Source: Methylomarinum vadi
Lineage (GTDB): Bacteria; Pseudomonadota; Gammaproteobacteria; Methylococcales; Methylomonadaceae
Direction: 5' to 3'
NCBI RefSeq assembly: GCF_000733935.1
Contig: NZ_JPON01000001.1
Coordinates: 4,271,163-4,335,162 of the forward strand
DNA: 64,000 nucleotides
Shown here: piece after piece, positions 8,831 through 18,356 of the stretch
Layout: the number at the start of each line of letters is the position of its first letter
Position numbering within the stretch: the first letter of the stretch is position 1
Program-made: the position numbers and the translations under genes
Notes under the pieces: model-generated
What the model was told of the DNA's origin: nothing
Seen by the model: the letters and a program-made list of their open reading frames with translations, nothing else
The model's database searches: none

Positions 8831-10828
8831 ATGGCTGGTGGAGTAACATCTTTAGGCTTGGGTTCCGGTATCGATGTGCGCAGTATCGTCGATGGCTTGG
8901 TGGCGGCGGAACGGCAGCCGCAGGAATTTCAGTTGACCAAACAGGAATCCGATATTCAATCCAAGCTTTCCTCCTATGGTATTTTCAAGAGCGCCCTGTC
9001 TGATTTTAGATCATCGCTGGCTGGTTTACGGGATTCCGGCAAATTTGAGGCTCTCCAGGCGAAGACCAGTCAAAGCGATGTGATTAGCGCGTCGGTCAGT
9101 AGCAATGCCGAAACCGGACATTTTAATCTCGAATCGAAACAACTGGCTCAAGCGCAAAGTTTGGTTTCGGCGGGGTTTGCCGATGCTAATGCGACAGTCG
9201 GTACGGGAACTTTAACGATCAAATTCGGTGCGACGGACTATGATCCTGACACCGATGCCTATAATGGTTTCAACCAAAATCCGGAGAAGGGAACTTTAAC
9301 GCTAACTCTGGATGGCAGTAACAACACGTTGACCGGAATGCGCGATGCGATCAACGAAGCCAATGCCGGTGTTAACGCCAGCATCGTCTATGATGGCAGC
9401 GCTTACCGCTTAGTGTTGGCGTCCGAAAAAACTGGCGCCGCGAACAGTATGCAAATTACGGTCGACGACCCCAGCTTGTCGCAGTTCGAATTCAACGAGA
9501 CGGCGACGAGTATGGAGCAAACCCAAGTGGCCCAGGATTCCATCTTGAGCATTAACGGCTTGGATGTGACTAGTGCAACAAATACGTTCAATGATACTCT
9601 GAAAGGCATAAGCTTGGATTTGGCCCAGGCCCAGCCTGGAGAGACAATTAGTCTCGACATATCTCACTCTACCGAAGGTGTCGTCGACTCGTTGCAAGGC
9701 TTTGTCGATAGTTTCAATGAATTGGCTTCTTCCGTCAAAGATCTGACTAGTTATGATCCGCAGACGCAATCGGGCAGCGCTTTGTTGGGCGATGCAACGC
9801 TCAGAAGTGGAATGAGCCAAATCCGTTCCGTGTTGGGCAGCTTAGTCAGTGGGTTGGAAGGCACCTCCATAAGAACTTTGGTTGACTTAGGGATAACGAC
9901 GCAGGCTGACGGCACGTTAAAGTTCGATAGCGGTAAGTTGACCGAGGCGCTTAAGTCGGACCCGGACGGGGTTGCGGCCGTTTTTACCCAAATCGGCAGG
10001 CCCAGCAATGATAATGTTGCTTTCTTTTCCAATACCGGCGATACGCAAACCGGAAATTATGCGGTCAATGTGACCCAGGCGGCCACGCAAGCATTGTTGT
10101 CCGGCGCCACTAATAGCGTGAATTCGCTAACCGTCACCGCCGGCGTTAACGATACGTTCAAAATCAATGTCGATGGGTCTTTATCGAGTGCGATCACGCT
10201 TAGCGCGGGCGTTTATGCCAATGCGAACGAGTTGGCGGCGGAAATCCAGGCGCAGATCAATGGCAACGAGACGTTGAGAAATCAAGGGGCCAAAGTAACG
10301 GTCAGTTATGATGGCGCTAACAATAGGATGATGATTGCTTCACAAACCTTCGGCTCCGGTTCCCAGGTTGAGATCACCGAATCGAACGCCAGCGATTTAG
10401 GTCTGGCTGTCGCGGCGGGCGTGGACGGAACGGATGTGGCGGGGACGATAGGCGGTATTGCCGCCGAAGGCGATGGCCAGTATTTGACCGCAACGAACGG
10501 CTTGAAGTTGTTTGTCGATGGCGGCGTCAGCGGCGATCTTGGATCTGTCAATTTTTCCAGGGGCTTGATGGAAAAACTGGATTCGGTGTTAGGCGGTTTA
10601 CTGGATAGTGACGGCAGCTTGACGGCCAAAACCGAAGGTTTGCAAAAGAGTCTGGATCAGATAAATGACGAACGATTGGATTTGAACGATAAGATCGCTA
10701 AATATGAAGAAAGACTGTTGAGCCGGTTTAATGCGATGGATGCGATGCTGGGGCAGATACAAAGCACAGGATCTTTTTTAAGCCAGCAATTGGCCTCTCT
10801 TCCTTACAATAATATATCGAAGAAATAA
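8831..10828 (+). CDS. fliD: Flagellar filament cap protein FliD
   Basis: The 665 aa product forms the pentameric cap at the filament tip and assists flagellin folding. The N-terminus (AGGVTSLGLGSGIDVRSIVDGLV) is the typical FliD start, and the FliD N-terminal domain runs to about residue 100. The C-terminal region (from about 560) is helical and coiled-coil-like (LQKSLDQINDERLDLNDKIAKYEERL ... FLSQQL), as in the family. The protein is longer than many FliD proteins because of a large Thr/Ser/Gly-rich surface region in the middle containing flagellin-hook-IN-like repeats. It follows flaG by 18 bases and precedes fliS by about 16, suggesting one operon. GGGGGAAG is the ribosome site. Confidence 0.95.
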   Translation: MAGGVTSLGLGSGIDVRSIVDGLVAAERQPQEFQLTKQESDIQSKLSSYGIFKSALSDFRSSLAGLRDSGKFEALQAKTSQSDVISASVSSNAETGHFNLESKQLAQAQSLVSAGFADANATVGTGTLTIKFGATDYDPDTDAYNGFNQNPEKGTLTLTLDGSNNTLTGMRDAINEANAGVNASIVYDGSAYRLVLASEKTGAANSMQITVDDPSLSQFEFNETATSMEQTQVAQDSILSINGLDVTSATNTFNDTLKGISLDLAQAQPGETISLDISHSTEGVVDSLQGFVDSFNELASSVKDLTSYDPQTQSGSALLGDATLRSGMSQIRSVLGSLVSGLEGTSIRTLVDLGITTQADGTLKFDSGKLTEALKSDPDGVAAVFTQIGRPSNDNVAFFSNTGDTQTGNYAVNVTQAATQALLSGATNSVNSLTVTAGVNDTFKINVDGSLSSAITLSAGVYANANELAAEIQAQINGNETLRNQGAKVTVSYDGANNRMMIASQTFGSGSQVEITESNASDLGLAVAAGVDGTDVAGTIGGIAAEGDGQYLTATNGLKLFVDGGVSGDLGSVNFSRGLMEKLDSVLGGLLDSDGSLTAKTEGLQKSLDQINDERLDLNDKIAKYEERLLSRFNAMDAMLGQIQSTGSFLSQQLASLPYNNISKK

Positions 10829-10844
10829 GTAGCAGGTGGATATG

Positions 10845-11255
10845 ATGAATGCATTGTCTAATAGAGCCATGAATCAGTATAAACAAGTCGGTACCCAAGT
10901 CGGGGCCGATTCGGCCGACCCCCATCAATTGATCGTCATGTTGTTCGATGGCGCATTAGAACGTATAGCCATTGCCAAGGGGGCCTTAGAGCGCAATGAT
11001 ATCGAAGAGAAAGGCCAGAAAATCGGCAGAGTGATTGCCATAGTCGATGGTTTGCGTGCTTCGCTCGACAGAGATCGCGGCGGCGAAATAGCCGAAAACC
11101 TGGATAATTTATATGACTACATGCAACGGCGCTTGTTCGAGGCGAATCTAAAAAACGATGTGGCGATATTGTCCGAAGTCGCGGACTTAATTAAAGAAAT
11201 CAAGTCGGCCTGGGTGGCGATCCCTATGGAACAAAGACAGGCTGCTAATGGCTGA
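10845..11255 (+). CDS. fliS: Flagellin export chaperone FliS
   Basis: This encodes a 136 aa cytoplasmic chaperone that binds the flagellin C-terminus before export. Three in-frame starts exist (GTG 10836, ATG 10842, ATG 10845); the last fits the AGGTGG ribosome site best. Family marks are MNQYKQVGTQ, DPHQLIVMLFDGALERIAIAKGAL, GGEIAENLDNLYDYMQRRLFEAN and a C-terminal LIKEIKSAW helix. It overlaps the next gene by eight bases, implying translational coupling. Confidence 0.95.
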   Translation: MNALSNRAMNQYKQVGTQVGADSADPHQLIVMLFDGALERIAIAKGALERNDIEEKGQKIGRVIAIVDGLRASLDRDRGGEIAENLDNLYDYMQRRLFEANLKNDVAILSEVADLIKEIKSAWVAIPMEQRQAANG

Positions 11256-11571
11256 TTCAGAGATGATTGCCCAACAGCAGCTCGATCTGGGCCGTGTGCT
11301 GGAGTTGGCCGATTTGATGTTGCGCAAAGCCGAGCAGCAGCAATGGGCAGAGGTCGCAAAGCTACAAAGTCTCAGGGATCGTTTGATTCATGAGTTTTTT
11401 GCCAATAAAGCTGTACTCGAAGACCGGCGTGTAGCGGAAGGCATTCATCACATTATCGAGACCGATAAGCAATTGGCGAACCTGATAACCGAGGAGCGCG
11501 GGTCTTTGCAGGCGGAAATCCAAAAAATGAAGCAGGGCAAAAACGCGGTCAAGGCCTACTCGTCCAAATAA
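11248..11571 (+). CDS. fliT: FliT-like flagellar protein
   Basis: This 107 aa, largely helical, charged protein overlaps the end of fliS. Size, helix content and position after fliS fit the FliT family, which chaperones FliD and in enterobacteria also binds the FlhDC regulator. Sequence similarity within this family is low, so the name rests mainly on context. The gene ends one base before the convergent membrane-protein gene. Confidence 0.7.
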   Translation: MADSEMIAQQQLDLGRVLELADLMLRKAEQQQWAEVAKLQSLRDRLIHEFFANKAVLEDRRVAEGIHHIIETDKQLANLITEERGSLQAEIQKMKQGKNAVKAYSSK

Positions 11572-12369
11572 TCAGTCTATATTCAAAATCAATTCCAACA
11601 CCAGTTTGCTGCCGAAATAGGCCAGCAACAGCAGGATGAATCCCGCCAAGGTCCATTTCGTCGCGGTCTGGCCGCGCCAACCGTAACGCATCCGTCCGAA
11701 CAGCAGGGCGGAAAAAATCAGCCAGGCCAGTATCGACAGCACGGTTTTATGCGCCAGATGCTGGGCGAATAAGTTGTCTATGAAGATAAAGCCGCTGATC
11801 AGCGAGATCGTCAAAAAGATAACGCCCGCCTTAATCATTTGAAAGAGCAGCGCCTCCATGGTTTGCAGCGGCGGCAGGGTCAAGATGATTTTGCGCGGCG
11901 GATGTTTCCTCAGTTGCCGTTCGTGGATGGCCAGGAAAATGGCTTGCAACGCGGCGATGTTCAACAGGCTGAAAGCGATGATCGACGTGAAGATATGGGT
12001 GGCCATTTGCCAGCCGTATCGATGCAGGCTGTGTTCTTGGTCGGGAAACAGCAGGGTCAGCGCCAGCATCAAGATGGCGAGCGGAAAAATCGCGATTCCC
12101 AGCTTCTCGATCGGCTTGTTCAAGCTGGTCATGAGCAGCAGCAGGGCAATGATCGAGGTGATGGTCGAGCCGATGCCGAAAAAACCGAAATCCAAGCCGT
12201 CTTGCTGCACGGATACGATGGCCGTATAGATGAAATGAAGCAGCACCGCGATCCAGCCCGGATAAGTGGAGCGGTATTGCGATTTTTCGTCCACGATATC
12301 TTTCGACAGTAGCAGGGTACTGCCGGAATAGCAGCAGATCGATAATATGCCGATGATAGCAGGATTCAT
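11572..12369 (-). CDS. ypjD: CcsA/YpjD-type inner-membrane protein
   Basis: The 265 aa product has about eight hydrophobic segments and belongs to the cytochrome c assembly (CcmC/CcsA) membrane family. It carries the family histidines in YGWQMATHIFTSIIAFSLL and AHKTVLSILAWLIFSALLFGRMRYGWRGQTATKWTLAGF. The position immediately next to and divergent from ffh is the usual one for YpjD/CorE-type members in gammaproteobacteria. The substrate is not settled; heme handling or divalent-cation (HlyC/CorC-associated) roles have been proposed for relatives. Confidence 0.85.
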   Translation of the reverse strand: MNPAIIGILSICCYSGSTLLLSKDIVDEKSQYRSTYPGWIAVLLHFIYTAIVSVQQDGLDFGFFGIGSTITSIIALLLLMTSLNKPIEKLGIAIFPLAILMLALTLLFPDQEHSLHRYGWQMATHIFTSIIAFSLLNIAALQAIFLAIHERQLRKHPPRKIILTLPPLQTMEALLFQMIKAGVIFLTISLISGFIFIDNLFAQHLAHKTVLSILAWLIFSALLFGRMRYGWRGQTATKWTLAGFILLLLAYFGSKLVLELILNID

Positions 12370-12494
12370 ATTCAGTTCTGGCGGATTTCAGGTGCAGAAA
12401 TAATAATTCAAGTAATTCGATATGGTAATATAATCAGCTGAATAGTCATAGGGCAAAAGCTCTGTCTTGATCAACCAAGAATAAAGATAGCGAT

Positions 12495-13850
12495 ATGTTT
12501 GATAATTTAACCGACCGCTTAAGCGGTACTTTGAAAAAGTTAAAAGGTCAGGGCCGGCTGACGGAGAGCAATATTAAGGAGACCATGCGCGAGGTTCGGA
12601 TGGCGCTGCTCGAGGCGGACGTGGCCTTGCCGGTGGTCACCGAATTCATAGAACGGGTCAAGGAGGGCGCGCTAGGACAAGAGGTCCAGTCCAGCTTGTC
12701 GCCGGGACAGGCGCTGATCAAGCTGGTTCAGTCCGAATTGATCAAGGTGATGGGGGAAGCCAATGAAGCGCTCAACCTGAAGACCAATCCGCCGGCGATC
12801 GTGTTGATGGCGGGGTTGCAGGGGGCAGGTAAGACGACGACCGTTGCCAAACTGGGCCGTTATCTAAAGCAGAAGGAAAAGAAGAAAGTTGGTGTGGTCA
12901 GCGCCGATATTTACCGTCCGGCTGCGATCAAGCAGTTGCAGACGCTGGCCGACGATCTGGATCTGGTGTTTTTCGACAGCGATGCCTCGGAAAAACCGGT
13001 CGACATCGCCAATCGGGCGATTGATGCGGCCAAACGCCAGTTCCTGGATGTGCTGATTGTCGATACGGCCGGTCGCTTGCATATCGATGACGAGATGATG
13101 GGCGAGATCAAGGAGCTGCACGCGGCGATCAAGCCGGTCGAAACGTTGTTCGTGGTGGACAGCATGACCGGTCAGGATGCCGCCAATACGGCGAAGGCTT
13201 TTCACGACGCTTTGCCGTTGACCGGTGTGATCTTGACCAAGGCCGATGGCGATGCGCGCGGTGGCGCTGCATTGTCGATTCGTCATATTACCGGCAAGCC
13301 CATTAAATTCATCGGTGTCGGCGAAAAAACCGATGCGTTGGAGCCTTTCCATCCCGATCGTATCGCCTCTCGTATCCTCGGCATGGGCGATGTCTTGACC
13401 CTGATCGAGGAAATCGAACAGAAGGCGGATAAGAAAAAAGCCGAGAAACTGGCGAAAAAAATCCAAAAAGGCAAAAGTTTTGATTTGGATGATTTGAAGG
13501 AACAACTGGAGCAAATGCAGAATATGGGCGGCGTCGGCGCGATGATGGACAAGTTGCCGGGCGTCAATGAAGTTCCCAAGGAGATGCGCGATAAGGTCGA
13601 CGACAAGGCGTTGGCGCGCCAGATTGCGGTGATCAATTCGATGACCAAACAGGAGCGGCGTTTTCCCGATCTGATTAAAGGCAGCCGGAAAAGGCGTATC
13701 GCCGCCGGATGTGGGCAGGAATTGCAGGACGTGAATCGTATTCTAAAGCAACATAAAATGATGCAGAAGATGATGAAGCGCTTCACCAAGGGCAACATGA
13801 CCAATATGATGCGCGGCTTGAAGGGCAACATGCGCGGCATGCGGATGTGA
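12495..13850 (+). CDS. ffh: Signal recognition particle protein Ffh
   Basis: This 451 aa GTPase binds 4.5S RNA and delivers nascent membrane proteins to FtsY. The N domain is followed by the G domain with GLQGAGKTTT (about 107-116), DTAGR (about 190) and TKADG (about 247). The methionine-rich M domain (about 300-451) binds signal peptides and RNA and ends GNMTNMMRGLKGNMRGMRM. One small oddity is IAAGCGQELQDVNR where most homologues have a Ser and a Val in this RNA-binding segment. The gene precedes rpsP-rimM-trmD-rplS, a conserved order. Confidence 0.97.
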   Translation: MFDNLTDRLSGTLKKLKGQGRLTESNIKETMREVRMALLEADVALPVVTEFIERVKEGALGQEVQSSLSPGQALIKLVQSELIKVMGEANEALNLKTNPPAIVLMAGLQGAGKTTTVAKLGRYLKQKEKKKVGVVSADIYRPAAIKQLQTLADDLDLVFFDSDASEKPVDIANRAIDAAKRQFLDVLIVDTAGRLHIDDEMMGEIKELHAAIKPVETLFVVDSMTGQDAANTAKAFHDALPLTGVILTKADGDARGGAALSIRHITGKPIKFIGVGEKTDALEPFHPDRIASRILGMGDVLTLIEEIEQKADKKKAEKLAKKIQKGKSFDLDDLKEQLEQMQNMGGVGAMMDKLPGVNEVPKEMRDKVDDKALARQIAVINSMTKQERRFPDLIKGSRKRRIAAGCGQELQDVNRILKQHKMMQKMMKRFTKGNMTNMMRGLKGNMRGMRM

Positions 13851-13957
13851 GTATCCGCCGGAGGTTCGGAAATGTTCCGGCAAACCGGGTATTTCCGCAA
13901 TACGGCCGCGATGTCTTTTCGTGAAGCCGCTATTGCTGCCGATTTTGTAATTTGTTC

Positions 13958-13985
13958 TTCACATATTTATTAATTCGCGTAAAAT
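13958..13985 (+). promoter_or_regulatory. Likely sigma-70 promoter for rpsP-rimM-trmD-rplS
   Basis: TTCACA (13958-13963) and TAAAAT (13980-13985) are separated by 16 bases, 46 bases before rpsP. The 181-base gap after ffh is otherwise unremarkable. The call is a pattern match. Confidence 0.45.
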
Positions 13986-14031
13986 AGGCGGATTAATTTT
14001 TTTGACTTAATATTTTTAGGGTGTTTGTTAA

Positions 14032-14283
14032 ATGGTATCCATTCGTTTATCCAGAGGCGGCGCGAAAGACCGTCCCTTTTATCACGTTGTAGTCACTGAC
14101 AGCAGAAACAGCCGCGATGGCCGTTACATCGAACGTCTGGGCTTTTTCAATCCTCTGGCGCAAGGCAACGAAGAAAGACTGCGGTTGGACAGTGAGCGTG
14201 TTGAATACTGGAAATCCCATGGTGCGCAACCATCCGAGCGTGTAGCTAAATTGATCAAAGAAGCTGCCAAGGCTGCCGCATAA
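14032..14283 (+). CDS. rpsP: 30S ribosomal protein S16
   Basis: This 83 aa ribosomal protein begins [20 protein letters not shown] and contains the family signature [19 protein letters not shown]. It is needed for assembly of the 30S subunit. It is the first gene of the rpsP-rimM-trmD-rplS cluster and is separated from rimM by only six bases. Confidence 0.98.
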   Translation: MVSIRLSRGGAKDRPFYHVVVTDSRNSRDGRYIERLGFFNPLAQGNEERLRLDSERVEYWKSHGAQPSERVAKLIKEAAKAAA

Positions 14284-14289
14284 GCAACA

Positions 14290-14799
14290 TTGTCGGCTAA
14301 GGATTTTATTAAAGTCGGCGAAATCAACGGCGTTTTCGGGGTCAAGGGTTGGGTTAAGGTTTTTTCCTTCACCGAGCCAAGAGAAAATATCCTGAATTAT
14401 TCTCCCTGGTATTTGCAAAGAAAGGGAGAAACCAAGGAAATGCATCTGGTCGGCGGCCAGCGCCAGGGAAAACTGGTGGTTGCTGCGCTGGAAGGGGTTG
14501 CCGATCGTGATGCGGCGGCGGCCCTGATCGGTTGGGATATTCTGATCGATAAAGAACAGTTGCCGGTTCCGGAGCAAGGCGAATACTACTGGGCCGATTT
14601 GGTCGGTCTACGGGTAGAAACCGAACAAGGCGAAGCATTGGGAATTGTTGATCATCTAATGGAAACCGGCGCCAATGACGTGCTGGTGGTGAAGGATGGT
14701 AAAAAGGAACGGTTGATTCCTTTTTTGCAACAGCAGACCGTGTTGAATGTGGATATTGAAAACGGGTTGATGATCGTGGATTGGGATCCTGATTTTTAG
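14290..14799 (+). CDS. rimM: 16S rRNA processing protein RimM
   Basis: The 169 aa product helps 30S maturation and binds S19. I used the TTG at 14290 because it follows rpsP closely and gives the family N-terminus [17 protein letters not shown]. The N-terminal beta-barrel is followed by the PRC-barrel domain ([44 protein letters not shown]). There is no ATG in a suitable place, so the TTG start probably limits translation relative to the neighbouring ribosomal proteins. Confidence 0.96.
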   Translation: MSAKDFIKVGEINGVFGVKGWVKVFSFTEPRENILNYSPWYLQRKGETKEMHLVGGQRQGKLVVAALEGVADRDAAAALIGWDILIDKEQLPVPEQGEYYWADLVGLRVETEQGEALGIVDHLMETGANDVLVVKDGKKERLIPFLQQQTVLNVDIENGLMIVDWDPDF

Positions 14800-14807
14800 C
14801 GCTTGCC

Positions 14808-15554
14808 ATGCGTTTTGACGTGGTCACACTGTTTCCTCAGATGGTGCGGGACGCCGCCGGTTATGGCGTGACGGGAAAGGCCATCGAGCGGGGCGTGGTG
14901 CAACTGGCGACCTGGAATCCGCGCGATTATACCCACGACAGGCACAGGACGGTCGATGACAGGCCTTATGGCGGCGGGCCGGGAATGGTAATGAAATTCC
15001 CGCCGTTGTTGGAGGCGGTTAATGACGCCAGACGGCAAGATAATTCTGGAACGTCGCGGGTGGTGTGCTTGAGTCCGCAAGGCAAGCCGTTGACTCAGGC
15101 GGTGTTGGCGGAAGTCGCCGATGTATCCCAGCTGATTCTGGTGGCGGGGCGTTATGAAGGGATCGATGAGCGTTTTATCGAAAACGTTTGTGACGATGAG
15201 TGGTCCCTGGGTGATTATGTTATTAGCGGCGGCGAACTGGCCGCCTTGATCGTCATCGATGCGGTGACACGGTTGATTCCCGGTGTGCTGGGGCATGAAC
15301 AATCGGCAATGCAGGATTCGCACATGCGAGGTCTGCTGGATTGTCCGCATTTTACCCGGCCGGAAGCAAGCGAGCTGGGCGATGTGCCGAAGGTGTTGCT
15401 GACCGGCAATCATGCGGCGATCGAGCGGTGGCGTTTGAAACAAGCCTTGGGCCGGACCTGGCTGAGACGGCCGGATTTGATAAAAAAAATGGCATTAACG
15501 GCGGAACAGCTTGTTTTGCTGGAAGAGTTTAAAACTGAAATAGATGTTAATTAG
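14808..15554 (+). CDS. trmD: tRNA (guanine-N1)-methyltransferase TrmD
   Basis: This 248 aa SPOUT-class enzyme uses S-adenosylmethionine to methylate G37 of tRNAs reading CNN-type codons, which prevents frameshifting. Family marks are [12 protein letters not shown], the [12 protein letters not shown] segment, [12 protein letters not shown] and the knot region [22 protein letters not shown]. The C-terminal domain holds YTRP-type FTRPEA. It is eight bases from rimM and nine from rplS. Confidence 0.98.
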   Translation: MRFDVVTLFPQMVRDAAGYGVTGKAIERGVVQLATWNPRDYTHDRHRTVDDRPYGGGPGMVMKFPPLLEAVNDARRQDNSGTSRVVCLSPQGKPLTQAVLAEVADVSQLILVAGRYEGIDERFIENVCDDEWSLGDYVISGGELAALIVIDAVTRLIPGVLGHEQSAMQDSHMRGLLDCPHFTRPEASELGDVPKVLLTGNHAAIERWRLKQALGRTWLRRPDLIKKMALTAEQLVLLEEFKTEIDVN

Positions 15555-15563
15555 GGTGTGGTA

Positions 15564-15911
15564 ATGAGTAATATTATTAAAGAATTGGAAGCGGCACAGC
15601 TGAAAAAAGACGTACCGGAATTTGGTCCTGGCGATACCGTCGTCGTTCAGGTGAAAGTTATCGAAGGTAACCGCGAAAGACTGCAGGCTTTCGAAGGCGT
15701 GGTGATCGCAAAACGGAATCGTGGTTTGAATTCGGCTTTCACCGTCAGAAAAATTTCTCACGGTGTCGGCGTCGAGCGTGTATTCCAAACGCACAGTCCG
15801 CTGGTCAGCAGTATTGAAGTGAAGCGTCGTGGTGACGTTCGTCGCGCGAAACTGTATTATATGCGCGAACTGACCGGTAAAGCGGCTCGTATTAAAGAAA
15901 AACTTTCCTAA
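15564..15911 (+). CDS. rplS: 50S ribosomal protein L19
   Basis: This 115 aa protein sits at the 30S-50S interface. I chose the ATG at 15564 ([12 protein letters not shown]) with AGGGTG upstream rather than the GTG at 15558. Family marks are [49 protein letters not shown] and the basic C-terminus. A strong rho-independent terminator follows, which closes the operon. Confidence 0.98.
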   Translation: MSNIIKELEAAQLKKDVPEFGPGDTVVVQVKVIEGNRERLQAFEGVVIAKRNRGLNSAFTVRKISHGVGVERVFQTHSPLVSSIEVKRRGDVRRAKLYYMRELTGKAARIKEKLS

Positions 15912-15941
15912 TCGAAAGTTTACGGAAACCGCTTCGGATCG

Positions 15942-15972
15942 AAAAGGCAGCCGGTTAGGCTGCCTTTTTTTT
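15942..15972 (+). terminator. Rho-independent terminator after rplS
   Basis: AAAAGGCAGCC and GGCTGCCTTTTTT form a GC-rich stem with a five-base loop followed by eight T residues. It lies 31 bases after the rplS stop and 16 before ogt, so ogt probably has its own promoter or depends on readthrough. Confidence 0.9.
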
Positions 15973-15987
15973 GCTCGTGACAAAGCT

Positions 15988-16488
15988 ATGGGATTAACGA
16001 TTTGTTGGCAAACGTCGCAAGATAACGCTGAAAGTAAGGTTCCGGTCGTAACGGACTTTGCTGTTCTGTATTTGTATTTGACCGATGAAGTGATACAACA
16101 TAGCGAATGGCATCCTTTATCGGGGCATGAAGCAAATTGCTGTACGTCGTTGCAACGAGAGGTCAGGCTGTTTCTAGAGCGGCCCGAGCGCTGCGAATTA
16201 AATCTTGTACTGCGGCGGCAGGGGACGGAATTCTGTCATCGGGTCTGGCAAGAACTGATCCGAATTCCTTTTGGCGAAACGTTGACGTATGCGCAATTGG
16301 CGCAACGAGTCGGTTCCGGTGCCCGCGCCGTCGCCAACGCCTGCAGAAGCAATCCATTTCCCGGTTTTATCCCTTGTCACCGAGTGGTGGCCGTGCGCGG
16401 AATCGGCGGCTTCATGGGGCAAAAGGAAGGGCCGTATGTTGAACTAAAACGCCGAATCCTACAATATGAAGCAACACAGAGAAGATGA
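15988..16488 (+). CDS. ogt: Methylated-DNA-protein cysteine methyltransferase
   Basis: This 166 aa suicide repair protein transfers the alkyl group from O6-alkylguanine to its own cysteine. The active-site motif IPCHRVV (Cys near 130) and the upstream recognition helix (GARAVANACRSNPF) are intact, as is FGETLTYAQLA. It lacks an Ada-type N-terminal regulatory domain, which fits an Ogt type. The 3' end overlaps the start of xerD by 23 bases in another frame. Confidence 0.93.
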   Translation: MGLTICWQTSQDNAESKVPVVTDFAVLYLYLTDEVIQHSEWHPLSGHEANCCTSLQREVRLFLERPERCELNLVLRRQGTEFCHRVWQELIRIPFGETLTYAQLAQRVGSGARAVANACRSNPFPGFIPCHRVVAVRGIGGFMGQKEGPYVELKRRILQYEATQRR

Positions 16489-17380
16489 AATAACGCCGGA
16501 CGCGGTGAGGTTAATCGATCTTTTTCTTGACGCGTTGTGGGTGGAGTTCGGGCTCAGTAACAACACGTTGGCGGCCTACGGCAGCGATTTGCGGCAGTTT
16601 TCGAAATGGTTAAATAATAAGACACTGACAGATGCCGACGAGGCGGATATCGCCGAGTTTTTGGCGACTCGTTATCGTCAGGGCATCGGTCATCGCACGT
16701 CCGCCAGAATATTGTCCAGCCTGCGCCGCTTCTATAATTATCTGTTGCGCGAAGGTAAGATCACAGTCGCCCCCACCGCGCTGATCGACGCGCCGCATAT
16801 CGGCAGGGTTTTACCGCTCTCCTTGTCGGAAGCGGATGTCGAATTGTTGCTGGCGGCGCCCGAAACCGGCGATTCGCTGGGGTTACGCGACCGGGCCATG
16901 CTGGAAGTGCTTTATGCGACCGGTCTGCGCGTGTCGGAATTGGTCGGATTGAAATTCGAGCAGTTGAATCTGCAACTCGGTTGTCTCCGTATCACCGGCA
17001 AGGGCAATAAGGAAAGGCTGGTACCGATCGGCGCCGAAGCGATGAATTGGATAGAGCGATATTTCGCCGATAGCCGGCAACTGCTTTTGTCCGGCAGGCA
17101 GTGCGATTTTTTGTTCGTGACCAAACGCGCGAACGGCATGACAAGACAGGCGTTCTGGCATATCATCAAACGCTACGCCAAGAAAGCCGGTATCACTAAG
17201 GAAATGTCCCCGCACACCTTGCGCCATGCCTTCGCCACCCATTTATTGAATCATGGCGCGGACCTGCGCGTGGTGCAGTTATTATTGGGGCATTCGGATT
17301 TATCGACCACGCAAATCTATACCCATATCGCGCAAGAGAGGCTAAGGGATTTGCATGAGAAATTTCACCCGAGAGGATAA
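16466..17380 (+). CDS. xerD: Site-specific tyrosine recombinase XerD
   Basis: The 304 aa recombinase works with XerC at dif to resolve chromosome dimers. The N-terminal SAM-like domain (FLDALWVEFGLSNNTLAAYGSDLRQF) precedes the catalytic domain. The catalytic set is visible: Arg in TGLRVSELVGL (about 155), Lys in TGKGNKERLVP (about 179), HTLRH (about 250), LGHSDLSTTQ and the nucleophile in IYTHIA (about 284). The gene overlaps the end of ogt and lies three bases before the lpxA-type gene. Confidence 0.94.
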   Translation: MKQHREDEITPDAVRLIDLFLDALWVEFGLSNNTLAAYGSDLRQFSKWLNNKTLTDADEADIAEFLATRYRQGIGHRTSARILSSLRRFYNYLLREGKITVAPTALIDAPHIGRVLPLSLSEADVELLLAAPETGDSLGLRDRAMLEVLYATGLRVSELVGLKFEQLNLQLGCLRITGKGNKERLVPIGAEAMNWIERYFADSRQLLLSGRQCDFLFVTKRANGMTRQAFWHIIKRYAKKAGITKEMSPHTLRHAFATHLLNHGADLRVVQLLLGHSDLSTTQIYTHIAQERLRDLHEKFHPRG

Positions 17381-17383
17381 TAC

Positions 17384-18166
17384 ATGACACAAAACATACA
17401 TCCGACCGCATACATTGCCGATGGTGCGAAACTGGGCGCCAATATCAAGGTGGGTCCGTTCGCCGTGATCGAAAATGATGTTGTTATCGGCGATCACTGC
17501 CAAATCGGCGCGCATGCCGTGGTGCAACGTTATGTCAGAATGGGCGAGGGCAATATCCTGCATCCTCATGTCGTCCTAGGCGATTTGCCGCAGGATGTCA
17601 GTTTCGATCCGGACAGCGTTTCCTGGCTGGAAGTGGGCGATCGTAACACTTTTCGCGAAGGGTTCACCGCCCATCGGTCCTCGAAAATCGATGGAGTCAC
17701 CTGCATCGGTTCGGATTGCTATTTCATGAATAACAGTCATGTCGCCCATGACTGCAGCGTCGGCAACAAAACCATATTCGCCAATAATGTCGCGATCGGC
17801 GGACATGTCGAAGTCGGCAGCAATGTCTTCATGGGCGGAGGTGTGGTCGTGCACCAGTTTTGCCGAGTCGGTTCCTACGCCATCGTTCAGGGCACGACCG
17901 GCCTGAATAAAGACGTTATTCCCTTTATGTTGATTGGCGGCCGGCCTGCCAGGCATTACCGTCTCAATACGGTAGGCCTGAAACGCGCCGGCATAACCGG
18001 TTCACGCTATAAAATCTTGTCCGCCGCATTCCGCTTATTGAAAAAGAAAGCCCCCCTGGATGAATTGGAACAAAGCGAGGACCTGGATCTGTTGAAAGCC
18101 TGGTTGGCGGCGGAAAGCAAGCGCGGCATACATGGCTTTATCGATGTCAGCAAGGTCGACGAATAA
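17384..18166 (+). CDS. lpxA: Acyl-ACP--UDP-GlcNAc O-acyltransferase (LpxA type)
   Basis: This 260 aa left-handed beta-helix protein shows repeated hexapeptides (for example IGSDCYFMNNSHVAHDC) and a C-terminal helical domain. LpxA adds the first acyl chain to UDP-GlcNAc in lipid A synthesis. The SHVAHDCSVGN stretch contains the position of the catalytic histidine, and VVHQFCRVGSYAIVQG fits the family. The usual neighbours lpxD, fabZ and lpxB are absent; it follows xerD by three bases. It may therefore be a second LpxA-like enzyme with another sugar-nucleotide or acyl substrate. I am confident of the fold and family, less of the substrate. Confidence 0.8.
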   Translation: MTQNIHPTAYIADGAKLGANIKVGPFAVIENDVVIGDHCQIGAHAVVQRYVRMGEGNILHPHVVLGDLPQDVSFDPDSVSWLEVGDRNTFREGFTAHRSSKIDGVTCIGSDCYFMNNSHVAHDCSVGNKTIFANNVAIGGHVEVGSNVFMGGGVVVHQFCRVGSYAIVQGTTGLNKDVIPFMLIGGRPARHYRLNTVGLKRAGITGSRYKILSAAFRLLKKKAPLDELEQSEDLDLLKAWLAAESKRGIHGFIDVSKVDE

Positions 18167-18356
18167 GGTGAGAAGTTTTCGAGTCCAATCGATATGAATT
18201 GATGCAGTGCCGTTGATAACTGGGAACGAATACGGCACTTTTACTATACTTGGTTGATAATAAAACTATTTCATCTTAGGTGATGTTTTTAAACATCGCG
18301 CCGCCGCGCTGTGTGAGTCGCCCCGCTCAACCTTTTTTCCAGGATCATGATGCGAC

